From contig NC_089232.1 of the NCBI RefSeq assembly GCF_963924675.1, positions 40,056,659 through 40,120,658 on the forward strand: a stretch of DNA of 64,000 bases. The letters are read 5' to 3'. The notes under the pieces were generated by a model that did no database searches, was not told where the DNA came from, and saw only the letters and a program-made list of their open reading frames with translations. This document shows positions 1 through 11,529 of this stretch, piece after piece (the stretch's first letter is position 1; every line of letters begins with the position of its first letter). A program made the translations under genes and the position numbers. Source of the DNA: Phocoena phocoena (Eukaryota > Chordata > Mammalia > Artiodactyla > Phocoenidae).

Positions 1-1777
1 CATGGTATCGGGTTACTATTTTTTGCTTGGCAGGTGGTGCCAGGACCTGGTCTTATCCAGCAGAGTGAATTAATTGCCCACAGGTGAATTAGAAAATAAT
101 AACAATTTTGGTCCCTTTGGTTGAGTGCCTCTTAAGCCACTCTATTTAAACACAGTCTCCATCTCCTCACTGGGTCTTGTTCAGTGTCCCCACGTCCATC
201 CTCAGAGGCCCCCGGGGCTCACTGTCTCAGACGCTGGCTCCTGAGGCACCGAGTGGGTGCATTTGAACTCTCCTCGTAGGTCAGCTCGCAAGTTGATAGA
301 GAATAAATGTGTTTTCTTGATGATGATGAGAACCGTGATGAGACACCGCCTCTGTGCTTGAAGAAATGGGATTGTAAAAACTATCTGAAGTGGCTGAACT
401 TTTAACTGTGCTAATTATCTGTAACTACCCCTGGGAGCTGAGCTCCCCATAGCGAGCTTGCTGGGGCCTCACAAGTTTAGCTATTCTGCAAGTGGCACCA
501 ATGTTAGAGTCTAAACAGACGGTGTGACCTTCAGAGATTAATCAGTTAAAGCGTCCCTTATGAAGCTGTTTTAGATTATTCTTGACAGTAGCTGTTTTTG
601 ACAGGAGAAGGTCAGAATCAAAGTCCTTTTTCAACCATTGTAGGACACACGTCTGCATCAAATGTAGCAAACATGCAGAAATCATTGAGGAAAGGCGCGG
701 GTGTTGTTTTTAACTCCTCATTTTCATGCTTTGCTTTAAAGCAGAGATGTTTGGAACATGACAAATGGGGAAAAATGTTTTCCACCTGTATGCCCAAGCC
801 TATCTGTGGAGACGTGTAATACACCTCTGTGCAGAGTGTCTAACATATGTGAACATTTCCCCTTTGATGTTGAACCACGGGTCTTAAGTGTGCTCCCCAC
901 TGTCCACTTCTACTCTGTGAGTCAAACTGAAGTTCTTGAAACGGGGCCAATGGCTTTGCTGGAGTGTGAACATGCTCTCGGTCTATAAGAAAGAGTAGCC
1001 CAATCCGGGCATTGTGTTTCAGTTTCTTTTATGAAATAAGTCACTTTCTGGGGATTGCTGTTTGCTTTTGAAAGCTGAAGGAGCCAATCTGGGGTCTAAG
1101 GGGCTGGAGAGGAAGTCCCCAAATGCTGACAATTGTTTCTTCCTCTGTGTGAGTTTGAAGCTATTGTCCAGACAAGAAAATGTAGGGTCAGTCTGGCCCA
1201 ATGCAGGGAATTCTGTATTTCAAACACACGTCATGTCATTTTCTTTAATTCAGTTGGATGAACCTAAGTGCGTCATGGATTTAAAAACACAAATATAACT
1301 CAGTCCCTTTATCGGGGATCATTCAAGAATTGATTAATTTTCATGGAAATAATACATTAGTAGCATTTTCCCTCTGACATATGCACTTTCTTAAAGTATG
1401 ACTGCTTTGTGAATAGAGAATGAAGGACGATTGCCACTACCATGCTTTCCTTTTGGAAAAACAATCCTACCATCTTGGAAACATCGCAAGGAAACGATGT
1501 TGACATTTCTTGCTTTTAAGAAAACGTGAACATGGTTTTGACTTTGATATTAGAGGCCAGAAATCCTGAAGTGAAATAAACTTCTAATTGAAATAAACTT
1601 CTAATAAACTGCTAATAAATAAACTTCTAATTCCTTACCTGATTGTGGATGCAGTCAGGAGGGCCAAAAACCCTCCTTCCCAGTATGTCTTCTCTACCCC
1701 AGTGGAGATACTGGAAAGGGAAGAATCATCTTTTAAGCCACTAGAGTCTTGAAGCTCTCTCAGAAATAAAATCGATC
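1..1777. other. Unassigned single-copy DNA
   Basis: I recognise no gene or interspersed repeat here. Reading frames are short (under 80 codons), overlap on both strands and resemble no known domain. The only internal structure noted is a small A/T-rich tandem repeat at 1573-1632, listed separately. Intron or intergenic DNA cannot be distinguished from this window. Confidence 0.5.
1573..1632. repeat. Short imperfect tandem repeat
   Basis: The unit AAATAAACTTCTAATT occurs in three partly degenerate copies, with a shorter AAACTGCTAATAA between the second and third. It looks like a locally arisen minisatellite; no transposon context is visible. Confidence 0.7.
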
Positions 1778-1905
1778 AATCTTTCAATCATGAATATATT
1801 GGGAGTACTTATGTGCCCGAGTCTGTGCTGAGTGCTGGTATTGGTGGCTTACAAAATACTGTTTTTTCTAATCAAGTTCTGTGTCTCATTGAAGAAGTCA
1901 ACAAG
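1778..1905 (-). repeat. L2-like LINE 3' fragment
   Basis: The stretch reads as a diverged reverse complement of the L2 3' end: a 'tcaatcatgaatatattggg' segment, then text resembling 'gtgccaggcactgtgctgagtgctgg'. It is short and old, so strand and family rest on the order of these words only. Confidence 0.4.
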
Positions 1906-2030
1906 ACGGTATGATACACAGAGTTCTCTCTCCACTTCCTCTCAGGTAGGGAATTCTTACATTTGGAGAAACTGGTCATGAGGCCCAATTAAGGTAGGCA
2001 GTTGAGGTCTTCATTTATATTTTTATCCTT

Positions 2031-2195
2031 CTGATATTAACTGAGTGACCACCAAGTGCCTGACACTGTGCCAAGTATTGAGGAAGACGCCCATAAGTAT
2101 AAAATAGTACCTTGCATCCAAAGATGTGTTGTCTCATTGGAAAAGCATACATGAAATAATTAAAAAGCAATGGTGGTATAGGAGGTGCACACCAC
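2031..2195 (-). repeat. L2-like LINE 3' fragment
   Basis: A second copy of the same pattern: 'aagtgcctgacactgtgcc' followed by 'aagtattgaggaagac' and a stretch like 'cctgcattcaaggagctc'. This matches the reverse complement of the mammalian L2 3' UTR. It lies close to the preceding fragment and may be part of the same broken insertion. Confidence 0.45.
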
Positions 2196-2427
2196 AGATG
2201 TCCTAAAGTTGTGCAGGAAGGAGATGCCTAATTATGAGGTTCAGAAGACAGTCAGTTTAGCCGACTATTGACTATGAGATTAGGTCCTTAAACTAGTTCT
2301 GAAAGTCTTCTATACAGTCATCCAACTGACAAAAAGAAAAAATCTTCAGCTAAGTTAGCAGGTTAGAAAGTAGTGTTAACGAGCCCGTGATGATAAATTG
2401 TAATAAAATCCCAGCAACAATGCCAGG

Positions 2428-2650
2428 TGCCATTTATTAAGCTTTTATTCTATGATAGACATTGTGTGCTGAGTGATCTCCATGTACTATCCAACTTAAT
2501 CCTCGTTACAACCTTCTGTAATGGGTACTTTTGTTATTCCATTTTACAGATGAGGACATTTAGATTCAGAATGAATTAACTTGCCTAAATGGTAAGTGGC
2601 AGAGGTGAGATTCATACCAGATCTGTGATTCCCAGAGTCATGACCTGAAT
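2428..2650 (-). repeat. MIR SINE, near full length
   Basis: Reads as a MIR on the - strand: 'catttattaagc' start, 'taatcctcgttacaacc', the diagnostic 'cattttacagatgaggac', 'aacttgcctaaatgg', then 'aagtggcagaggtgagattc'. MIR is an ancient tRNA-derived CORE-SINE shared by all mammals. The copy is well diverged and has no visible duplication. Confidence 0.8.
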
Positions 2651-3423
2651 GATGAGGGCACACCACCTGGTTCAGCCTCATGTGGCCCAGGTCATTGTAG
2701 CTGGGAAGGGATCTGGCCTCCATAGTCCTGTGGCTCTTTAGCAGCTACGCCTGACTTACGCAGGGTGAGAGCATAGAGATGCTGGTACAAATCTGTCTTC
2801 CATCCTTGGACCAGACCACCAACTTAGCTCTTCTGAGCAATGAGTTTGAGGAAAGAGTGAATGATAATTAAATGACCATAGTATATGGCAGACTGACCTT
2901 GATTTAGGGGGAAATGGGGCCACCAAAGGGTACAAAAATGAGAACATAAGGTCAGAATGTTTGTCAGTGGAGCTGCAGCTTGTTTGGGGAAACACAGAGG
3001 CATGGGAGCGTTTTTACACAAAGTCACTAAGAGGCCATGGGGATTTGGGGCTCAGCAGTCACCACGGCTTCTACCAACTTTCTGAGAAAATAATCGTTAA
3101 TAGTGAGCTGCCAGCCAATTGTTTATTTTCCCCTTAGGCTAATTGGACTCTGATCACAAACATCTCATACCTCTGACAAGGATGCTTGTGAGCTCAGTGC
3201 TGGGATGAGCCACATCTTGCAATGTCTCGAAGGTGTGGGTGAGGAAGATCAGGAGCAGGTGACACCTTAGCGTTGATTTGAAGCAGCTGTTACCTTCAAT
3301 TGCTGCCTCTGCTGTTTTCCAGGGGGTGGGGGAGCTGTCAGGGCCCTCACAGAAAGTTGTTGTCACCTTCAGCTCCTGGGAAGATCGATGAGCCCTGTTC
3401 ATGGTTGGGTTTTGTGGGTGCTT
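2651..3423. other. Unassigned single-copy DNA
   Basis: No gene or repeat family recognised. Reading frames of up to about 80 codons on both strands show no domain and no splice-bounded structure I could defend. Confidence 0.45.
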
Positions 3424-3437
3424 GAAAACAACTTCTT

Positions 3438-3734
3438 TTTTTTTTTTTTTTTAAATTTATTTATTTATTTTTGGCTGTGTTGGGTCTTCATTTCTGTGCG
3501 AGGGCTTTCTCCAATTGCGGCGAGTGGGGGCCACTCTTCATCGCGGTGCGCGGGCCTCTCACTGTCGCGGCCTCTCTTGTTGAGGAGCACAGGCTCCAGA
3601 TGCGCAGGCTCAGTAGTTGTGGCTCACGGGCCTAGTTGCTCCGCGGCATGTGGGATCTTCCCAGACCAGGGCTCGAACCCGTGTCCCCTGCATCAGCAGG
3701 CAGATTCTCAACCACTGCGCCACCAGGGAAGCCC
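3438..3734 (-). mobile_element. CHR-type tRNA-derived SINE, long form
   Basis: On the - strand the copy begins with GGGCTTCCCTGGTGGCGCAG (tRNA-like A box) and has the B-box segment ACACGGGTTCGAGCCC. It then runs through the CHR body to an A-rich tail, seen on + as the T run at 3438-3452. It keeps the extra 3' block, 'ttggctgtgttgggtcttca' on +, that compact copies lack, and has a single 'cagtagttgtgg' unit. It is flanked by perfect 14-bp duplications GAAAACAACTTCTT at 3424-3437 and 3735-3748. CHR SINEs are mobilised by L1 machinery and occur in whales, hippos and ruminants. Confidence 0.93.
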
Positions 3735-3869
3735 GAAAACAACTTCTTGACAAAATGTGCTTCCCAGTTTTATCAAGCACTCCAAACATCCAGTATGGTA
3801 ATAAGTATTATTCCAATCCAAAGACTAAAAAGATCTGATCAAATGCTTAATAGATGTCTGCAACTGGGT

Positions 3870-4795
3870 TGGTGGCTTGAAGTAATAGAACAGTGATGAG
3901 CTGTGTGACTTTGAGCAAGTTACTTAACCTCTCTGAGCCTCAGTTTTCTTTCTTTTTTCTTTTTTCTCAAAGTATAGCTGATTTACAATGTTGTGTTAGT
4001 TTGTGATGTACAGCAAAGTGATTTAGTTATACATATATATTTTTTCATATTCTTTTACATTATAATGTATTACAAGATATTGAATATAATTCCCTGTGCT
4101 GTAGGACCTTGTTGTTTATCTGTTTTATATACGGTAGTTTGTATGCGCTGACCCCAGACTTCTAATTTATCCCCCGCCCCCGCCACCCTTCCCCCTTTGG
4201 TAACCATAAGTTTGTTTTCTATGTCTGTGAGTCTGTTTCTGTTTTGTAAGTAAAAGTTCATTTGTACTGTTTTAGATTCCACATATAAGTGATATCATAT
4301 GATATTTGTTTTTCTTTGTCTGACTTACTTCATTTAGTAAGATGATCTCTAGGTCCATCCACGTTGCTGCAAATGGCATTCTTTTACTCTTTTTTTATGG
4401 CTGAGTAGCATTTCACTGTATATATATACCACATCTTTATCCATTCAAGTGTTGGTGGACATTTAGGTTGCTTTAATGTCTTGGCTATTGTAAAATAGTG
4501 CTGTAATAGATACATTGGGGTGCATGTATCTTTTCGAATTAGAGTTTTCTCCAAATATATGCCCAGGAGTGGGATTGCTGGATCATAAGGTAACTCTATT
4601 TTTAGTTTTTTGAGGAACCTCCATACTGTTTTCCATAGTGGCTGCACCAGTTTACATTCCCACCAACAGTGTAGGAGGGTTCCCTTCTGAGCCGCAGTTT
4701 TCTCTTGTCAGGAAAAAGGGTAATATTACCTGCCTGTAAGGGCTGTTGAGAGCATTAAATTAGGCAATTCATGTAAAGAACTCAGCACTGTCAGC
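3870..4795 (+). repeat. MIR SINE split by an L1 insertion
   Basis: The left half (to 3949) reads 'agctgtgtgactttgagcaa' and 'ttacttaacctctctgagcc'. The right half (from 4687) resumes with 'gccgcagttttctcttgtca', 'taatattacctgcctgtaag' and 'gagagcattaaattaggca'. Together they form one MIR on the + strand. The 737 bp between the halves is an L1 3' end, so the MIR was already resident when the L1 landed. Confidence 0.85.
3950..4686 (-). mobile_element. 5'-truncated L1 inside a MIR
   Basis: The T-rich start is the L1 A tail on the - strand. It is followed by the reverse complement of the long-form L1 3'UTR and then the ORF2 C terminus. About 87 codons are readable between 4384 and 4647, including '[17 protein letters not shown]' and 'WYIYTVKCYSAIKKE'. 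Flanking 17-bp duplications differ by one base: CTGAGCCTCAGTTTTCT at 3933-3949 and CTGAGCCGCAGTTTTCT at 4687-4703. The element cannot make a functional protein. Confidence 0.9.
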
Positions 4796-6460
4796 TTTGG
4801 GAAGTCCCTCTGAAAACAAGGCTCCTTTTGTTTTCCAATGAGAAGATCCATGGAGTAATCCCAGAAGTTGTAATCCCATGGTCAATTCTCGGTTTTCTCC
4901 TTGAGTTTGATTTTAGGAGCAGGGACATGGTTCACATAAAGACATCACACAGAGTTATGGAAAGCTGTCCATTTTTCAAGAAGTTTTTAATATTTTTAGT
5001 TAAACATGATGCTTAGATGTGGGTCCTTGGCTCTTGTCTCTTGATTCAGAGTCCTATCCAGTGTCCTCTTATAGAACAACCCCACAGCTTGCTTGTCCAC
5101 CTCCCTAAGTGGGCAGGTACCTGCATCTGCAGTGCCACTAGATGCCCTGCTGTCCACACTGTCTAGGACCCATAGACACTCCAGCCTTCGCGAGCCCTGG
5201 GCGTTCATGTGAGTTTTAAGTGTGAGCAGTTTCCAGAAAGCCAAGATGGTGTGTCGGGTTAAGACTCCCGTGCCTTTCTCTTTGATTCATTATAGGCTCT
5301 GGTGAGAAAACAGGCAGTTAATATGCAGAGTTCCTGTGCTTAAAACACTGAGAGTGTGTATATGTATTTTTTCTCTACACTTTAAAAATACGTATAAATG
5401 TAACACTCTTCTTTGCTCATAATGAACAAAATGTCCAAAGTAGTGCTTAAAATACATTTTGAACAAACAGAAGCTGCATCTGGAAACATGGCTAGTGGGA
5501 AGTACAACTGTTTGGAGGGGTTTAAATTTTTTTCCTTTTCCTAAGCAAATGCTCTGAAAAGTTCATTTTATATCAGAACAGCTTTTTCTCGAACCTGTTT
5601 TAAAGTTAATTATCAAAATCTTGCATCTTCTATCTCTCGCCTATGGATCCCTGCTGGGTTTGTTGTTTCGCTTTCCTTGGGAAGGAGTCGCTCTGTAGAA
5701 GATCATCTGCATGATGTCACAGTCCAGGGACTCTAACCATCCTAGCTAATCAGCTTAGAACATCAGCACCTCCTTAATGTGGGATTTGGGACCTTCTGGA
5801 TGCAGGGCGAGGAGCTGAACTAGTCTGCAAGCACGTCACTTTTTTCTTTTGCTTTAAGCAAGAATAATTTGCCTGTTTCCTCTCATCGTTCTCCCTTGTT
5901 GTTTTGCCCCTGAAAACTGTGCAGCAAAAGCAACCTCCAGGGTGGACACTAAATCTTCTGATGCAGGCAGAGCAGTGATAACATCTGAACTGAGGGTGCT
6001 TTTCCGGGGCACGCTTGACAGATGTAGCAGGGCCTTTTAGGATTTAGTGCTGGAGCATATCTGTTACCCGCGCCGCAGCACAGCGTGACGGGAGCTGTGT
6101 GGTAATCTCCCATGAATTCTGTCTGACTTTTCAGAGCGGCTGAGCAGGTCGCTGTAGGATGCAGAGGCTCTGCAGCCAGGTGGGGAAAGGCAGACCTTCG
6201 GCTGGAAGCTCTTTGAACTGTCTTCTCCGGGCACGTTTCGCAGGTGGGCTTCTTCCCGCCCTGGAACGGCTCCTCCCCAGGCTCCTTTTGCTTTCGGAGA
6301 TATCATGGCAAATTTGCTTTCACCCCACTGGCTTCTGAGTGTACAGTTTCAAGAGCCCAAATTTAATTTCTAATATGGCTAATAGGGCCAAAGTGATTGC
6401 TTTGATGGAGTGGCAGCCTGCCTGGGTCTTTGACGGGGAAGTAAATATGATACATGCTAA
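4796..6460. other. Unassigned DNA with a CpG-retaining patch
   Basis: No gene or known repeat recognised. About 6060-6310 is GC-richer than its surroundings and keeps roughly a dozen CpG dinucleotides, unusual outside repeats in this window. No splice-bounded reading frame was found. A regulatory element or an old exon remnant is possible but not shown. Confidence 0.4.
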
Positions 6461-6462
6461 GA

Positions 6463-6596
6463 TTTCCTTCCTCCTTTCTTCCCTCCCTACCTCCTTCCCT
6501 CCCTCCCTTCTTTCTTTCTGTCCTTTCCTCCCTCCCTCCTGCCATCCTGCCTTCCTTCTCTTTCTCTCTCTCTCTCTTCCCTTCTCCCTTCGTCTC
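6463..6596. repeat. Polypyrimidine tract (CCTT/CT)n
   Basis: The + strand is almost purely C and T for about 130 bases: imperfect CCCT/CCTT units, then (TC)n near 6562-6577. It is mirrored as a purine tract on the - strand, which explains the Arg/Gly/Lys-rich and Leu/Pro/Ser-rich reading frames here; those are not genes. Confidence 0.9.
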
Positions 6597-7105
6597 TGGC
6601 TCTGACAGAGGCCCAGCTTCTCCACAGATACAGCCGAATGGTGTCTGCCCCCAGTTCCTACCCCACGAGCCTCATTTGGTTCTACTAGAATGTGCTCTTG
6701 GGTGACTCCATCCTCCTCTGCTCTAACAATTACCTTGGCATTTTATAAAAATACCAAGATTGATCACAAACACCAAATTGTTTAGATCACAGATTAAAGT
6801 TTAATTTTGGAGTTTTGCTCTAGGGTTAGAATCAGCTTCAGAGTCTGTGTCGCACAGGAGGTGCTGTAATTTGTTTTAAGGATAAGGCCTTCGGGCAGCT
6901 GTGCATAAAATGAGCATGATTCCTTATTCCCACGGTTGATTTTTGAATGGGAGTGCAATTAGAATTTTTTCACCCAGAAGCACATACAGTCAGAGCAAAG
7001 ATAATACCTTGAATACATATTCGGCCTAGGAGACCTCTCCTGGAAATTTGTTTATTGTTCACCAAGTCCTAATGCAAAGAGATCCATGCCTTCCTTAACA
7101 CCAAT
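6597..7105. other. Unassigned single-copy DNA
   Basis: No gene or repeat family recognised between the pyrimidine tract and the SINE that follows. Confidence 0.45.
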
Positions 7106-7118
7106 AAACTCACCCTTT

Positions 7119-7232
7119 TTTTTTTTTTTTTTTTTTGCGGTACACGGGCCTCTCACTGCTGTGGCCTCTCCCGCTGCGAAGCACAGGCTCTGGACGCGCA
7201 GGCCCAGAGGCCATGGCTCATGGGCCCAGCCG
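7119..7232 (-). mobile_element. CHR SINE body lacking the tRNA head
   Basis: Starts with the tail (T run at 7116-7136), then GCGGTACACGGGCCTCTCAC and the CHR body, but stops at GGGCCCAGCCG before the B and A boxes. Perfect 13-bp duplications AAACTCACCCTTT lie at 7106-7118 and 7233-7245. The missing head therefore reflects 5' truncation at insertion rather than later deletion. With no internal pol III promoter it could not have been a source copy. Confidence 0.92.
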
Positions 7233-7245
7233 AAACTCACCCTTT

Positions 7246-8869
7246 AATTTGAAGTCTGGTGTGTTCATAGAGACTCTAGCAGTGTCCTTGTTATTATGAA
7301 GTGAGACTTCAATGGTGAATTTTAGTGTCATAGATATGTGCAACTGGTTACTTTTCTTTGCAGAATAGAACCTACTAGAAGCCAATGGATTCATAAACTC
7401 AATGGCTGCAGAGATTTTCCTGCCATGCCGGGGAGCCCACTCCCAAGTGGCATCGAGCAGCCACCTCCCTCATAGAACTGTAAGCAAATAATATTTTTTC
7501 TGATTAACAGTGCTGACCACATTTGTCTCTGCGGAAAGAATGTCGAAATCAATGTCCACAGGGTACTCATTTAACCTCAGGAGCAGAGGTGATCTTCTCT
7601 TGGTCACTTGGAGGCCATGCTCACTGAAAATGGGAATCTGGCTCCACTGACTGGTCATTGTATGCGGTGGGGACAACTCCACTGGGCTCTGCGTTAAAAG
7701 TAGGGACTCACACATACCTTGCTGATGAATATTCTAGCACAAGCATCTATCTGTTTATCTCTCTGTGTGTCTCTCTAACGTATTTCTTTTAAGGCGTAGA
7801 GTCTCCAGAGTCTATGCTCCTTGAGGAGGGTTTCTTTCTGGAAATCAAGGTCTTAGAATATCTATATTGATTTAGGATTTCCAAAATTGAAAGTCTGTAT
7901 ACATTTTTTGGGGGAAGAAACTCATTTCAGTGAGGTCTGTGGTTTGAGTAAACATGTAACATCCCTGTCGCATTCTTTCGTTGCCTTAAAATGTACCTTA
8001 TAGACTATTTGGTGCTACTTTCTGGAGGAAGTTTGAGACCATCAGTTGAACAATCACCTTCTCTCTTTCCGGACCCCCTTCACTCCTACCTCAGCGAACT
8101 CATCAAGCTGAGTTTCATTTTATGTCAGGCAATATCTTAAATACAGTTTTGTTTATGAAATTATAATACGTTTGGATATGATATTGACATTGATAGGCAC
8201 AAAAGGCACTTAATAATAACCAGGTCTAGAGAATACAAATCCACACCAGCTCTCCTTTATTGAACACAAAAACACTCAAAGTTAATGGCCGCTGAAGGCA
8301 TTTTTGGCTCTGTTGTATGTGATAGGGTGATTTTTCAGTCAAACAGGCAGCCTATGTATTGAACGTTGGTGGTTGACCAGCCGACTTGGTCCGAATGTTC
8401 CAGTTGGCAGTGCAGTGGAACAGATAGGAAGAGCTGGTGTAGCTTTGGAGCCAGAGAGCATGTGGCCTGGATGACTCTTACACAGGCTGTTAAAGAGATG
8501 AACACCCTTTTGTGGGCTAGATCCCTGTTCTCCCAGAGATGCTGAAGTTGGTGGGAGGGTGGCAGTCAGTCAGTTGAAGACCCTCATGTTATTACTACCC
8601 TTTCCTTGGAAATCAAAACCCCAAGGCACTTTGCTCATTCTTGAAAGCCTACTCCCTCAAGGTCTCACTCCTTCATGCAGCATTCCTAATAAACCTAATT
8701 CTCATTTTACTTGTACCCTTTCTTAGTTCTCCTAGAATTCAGAAAATGTCAAGCTTTGTAGCATCTGATTATTTAATAACTTTTTCTATGCATATACGTC
8801 ATTTGCACACTTTTTTCCTTTTTTGCAAATTTGAAGTCTCATTTCTTTGTAAACTGTTTTGTTTTTCTT
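7246..8869. other. Unassigned single-copy DNA
   Basis: No recognisable gene. The reading frame of about 80 codons on the - strand at 7470-7715 has no family resemblance. A weak L2-like feel around 8640-8720 was not strong enough to annotate. Confidence 0.4.
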
Positions 8870-9752
8870 AAGAATGTACTTTGGGTATCTTTCCACATCA
8901 GTAAATATCCTTCTACAGTGTCACTCTTATTAGCTCATAGTGTTCTAGTGTTTGGCTACAACAAACATCATTTAACCAATCTCCCCAGTTGGTGGATATT
9001 TGGTAAATTTAGTTTTTGTCTTTGATCCAAGGTTATTATATCACAACTTACTGTGTATAAATCTTTGTGTACTTCCTTGATTATTTTCATAGAATATGTT
9101 TCTAGAAGTAGAATAGCTAAATCAAGGAGTATTTAAAATTTGTAGTGCCTTTGAACAGTTTTGTCAAATTGTCCAACAGTAGAATTGTCCAATTCTACCA
9201 GTTTATACTCCCACCAGTTGTTATGTATGAGAATGATATTTTTGTCTTAACACCTTCTACATTGTAATTTAAAAAAAATTAGTAATAAGTTTAGAGGCAA
9301 AAATTGTTTTTCGCATTTTGGCTTGCATCTTCTTTTATTTATCTATTTTTTTTTGAATTTATTTTATTTTATTTTTTATACAGCAGGTTCTTATTAGTTA
9401 TCCATTTTATACATATGTCAATCCCAACCTCCCAATTCATCCCACCCCCCCTACCCCCCCACCACTTTCCCCCCTTGGTGTCCATACATTTGTTTTCTAC
9501 ATCTGTATCTCTATTTCTGCCCTGCAAACAAGTTCATCTGTACCATTTTTCTAGGTTCCACATATATGCATTAATATATGATATTTATTTTTCTCTTTCT
9601 GACTTACTTCACTCCGTATGACAGTCTCTAGATCCATCCATGTCTCTACAAATGACCCAATTTCGTTCCTTTTTATGGCTGAGTAATATTCCATTTGACT
9701 TGCATCTCCTTAAATTTTTTTAGTTTTCCTTAGAATCTGTATTTGGTGTCAT
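8870..9752 (-). repeat. Old L1 3' fragment (host of a younger L1)
   Basis: Reads as a diverged reverse complement of an ancient L1 3' portion: 'ttggtggatatttgg', 'tgtgtataaatctttgtgta', 'gaacagttttgtcaaattg' and 'ccagtttatactcccaccag'. It appears to resume after 9711 with 'acttgcatctccttaaat', corresponding to the L1 'tttgcatttccct' segment. The young L1 at 9335-9697 sits inside it. No reading frame survives. Confidence 0.55.
9335..9697 (-). mobile_element. 5'-truncated young L1, short 3'UTR form
   Basis: T-rich tail, then ACAGCAGGTTCTTATTAGTT (end of the short L1 3'UTR, reverse complement), a C-rich tract at 9441-9474, and the last ORF2 codons ending at 'ggctgagtaatattcc'. Imperfect duplications CTTGCATCTTCTT (9322-9334) and CTTGCATCTCCTT (9699-9711) flank it. 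The C-rich tract is the complement of the G-rich 3'UTR tract seen in related copies. Confidence 0.88.
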
Positions 9753-9766
9753 TCTCTAGTTGTTCT

Positions 9767-10007
9767 TTTTTTTTTTTTCTTCCCTTTCTCTTTTGTTCTC
9801 TCTTTTTTTTTAACATCTTTATTGGAGTATAATTGCTTCACAATACTGTGTTAGTTTCTGTTGTACAACAAAGCGAATCAGCCGTATGCACATACATGTC
9901 CCCATATCCCCTCCCTCTTGAGCCTCCCTCCCACCCTCCCTATCCCACCCCTCTAGGTGGTCACAAAGCACCGAGCTGATCTCCCTGTGCTATGCAGCTG
10001 CTTCCCA
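9767..10007 (-). mobile_element. L1 3'UTR fragment, long form
   Basis: T-rich tail followed by AACATCTTTATTGGAGTATA and 'ttgtacaacaaagcgaatca', the reverse complement of the long L1 3'UTR end; it stops at 'ctatgcagctgcttccca'. Perfect 14-bp duplications TCTCTAGTTGTTCT lie at 9753-9766 and 10008-10021. It is only about 240 bp and carries no coding sequence. Confidence 0.92.
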
Positions 10008-10299
10008 TCTCTAGTTGTTCTGTTTTGCATGGTGATGTTCTTTAACTCCTGGGCATAGGGGCTGTGTTTTCCATTTCTTAAAATAGGAAGCATAGCACTG
10101 AGATGTGATAGGTACTTTATGAATTCTTATTCAATTGAATTAATTTGAAATTGAAGAAAAGATTAAAGCCCTATATCTCTTTCATAGTTTTGATAGTTCA
10201 GAAATTGGGGAGAAATTTGGGAGAAGGATTAAAAGTGAACGAATTTCCATTAGAAATTAGAAAAATGTAAGATATCAAATAAAAGCAAGTTTGAGAGGT

Positions 10300-10900
10300 T
10301 GTGGGTCAGTAAAATCTCTTACACTTTGCTAGTGGTACAGCTGCTCAAGAGAATCATTTGCCTCTGCCTCATAAGGTGAACATTTGCCCACCCTGTGGCC
10401 TAGCAAACCCACCTCTAGAAAAACTCTTGCACATATTCATGAATCTTCATAGCTGTCCTTCTCAGCCCACCAAACATATGGAAATAACTTGAATGCCCAT
10501 CATCAAGAAAATGGATAAATACACTCCGTTATACAGTGGAATACAATATATGTTACAACATGGATAAATCTTGCAGAATAATATGGAATAAAAACAGTAA
10601 GTTTCAGAAAACCACACATAGTATAATACTGGGTTTGTTTAGTTCTCAAGAGCACAAGAAGCTTAAGCCTACACACATTTGTGGTAAAACCAGTCTTAAA
10701 AAAAAAGCAATAAAAATTAGGACTGTGATTATGTCTGGAGGAGGAGAGGAAGATGGAGAAAGGAGAGGAGAGATATATGCAAGTGGGTGCAGGTTATTCT
10801 CAAAATGTTCTAATTTTTTAATTGGATGGGACTTCACAAATATTCATTACATTGTGCTTTATAAGTTAATATGTGTTATTTGTAAATTCGATTGTTTCGA
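10300..10900 (+). repeat. Old L1 3' fragment
   Basis: Diverged L1 words in + order: 'ttgcacatattcatgaatc', 'catatggaaataacttgaat', 'aagaaaatggataaatac', 'acagtggaatacaatatat' and 'acaacatggataaatcttg'. These match the tail of an ancient L1 ORF2 and the beginning of its 3'UTR. A 122-codon frame across it is accidental. Confidence 0.6.
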
Positions 10901-11529
10901 ATAGATTTAAAAGATAACAAACGAAAGAAATAATGAAAATAAAAGGGAATGCTGGTAGTAAGAGGGCAATTTCTTGAGTCTTCTAGCAGAAAACCCTGTC
11001 ACTTTGTTTGCTATAGTTTCTTAGTGGTGATGGTTGCTTATTTTCTAAATCCCCACTTCAAAAACACTCTTTAAGTCATTGGTGAAAGTGCTTATTAATG
11101 GACAAGTGTCCAAGGTGGTTTCTTAGTGCTCCTACCTCCCTTCTGTCCCCTAATGATTTCTCCCCAACGAGGTTGCCCAGTGGATTGGAGTAATGGGCTG
11201 GAATAACTCGGTCGATCACTGATGCCTTTCTGGCCGGGCTGACACTGTTCTCAGTCACCATGCAGGCTGAAAGGGTGACTTTTGGAAGTCACAGTGAAGA
11301 TGCTGTTTTCTGGTTGACAAAAACTCTTATATTTGATTCTATATGTTACTTTCCTACCTGCCTTGAATTCCCATCTGAATATAGGATATGACTGGGTAGT
11401 TCAAATATTTTTCTGCAAGGGAGAGGGAGACAGCTTGAGTGTAATGGGAAGGGACAAAACTCCTCGCTGTCTTCAAGAGGTTTGCTATTCCTCCTAGTAT
11501 TTTGGAAATATTCTGTTTTTCACTTTGAG
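10901..11529. other. Unassigned single-copy DNA
   Basis: No gene or repeat recognised. Confidence 0.45.

Noticed and set aside
3388..3750. 120-codon frame with Cys/Ser/Gly-rich text
   Set aside because: Translation of a CHR SINE; the same peptide pattern recurs at every SINE copy.
6320..6625. Lys/Arg/Glu/Gly-rich 101-codon frame
   Set aside because: Caused by the polypyrimidine tract read on the opposite strand.
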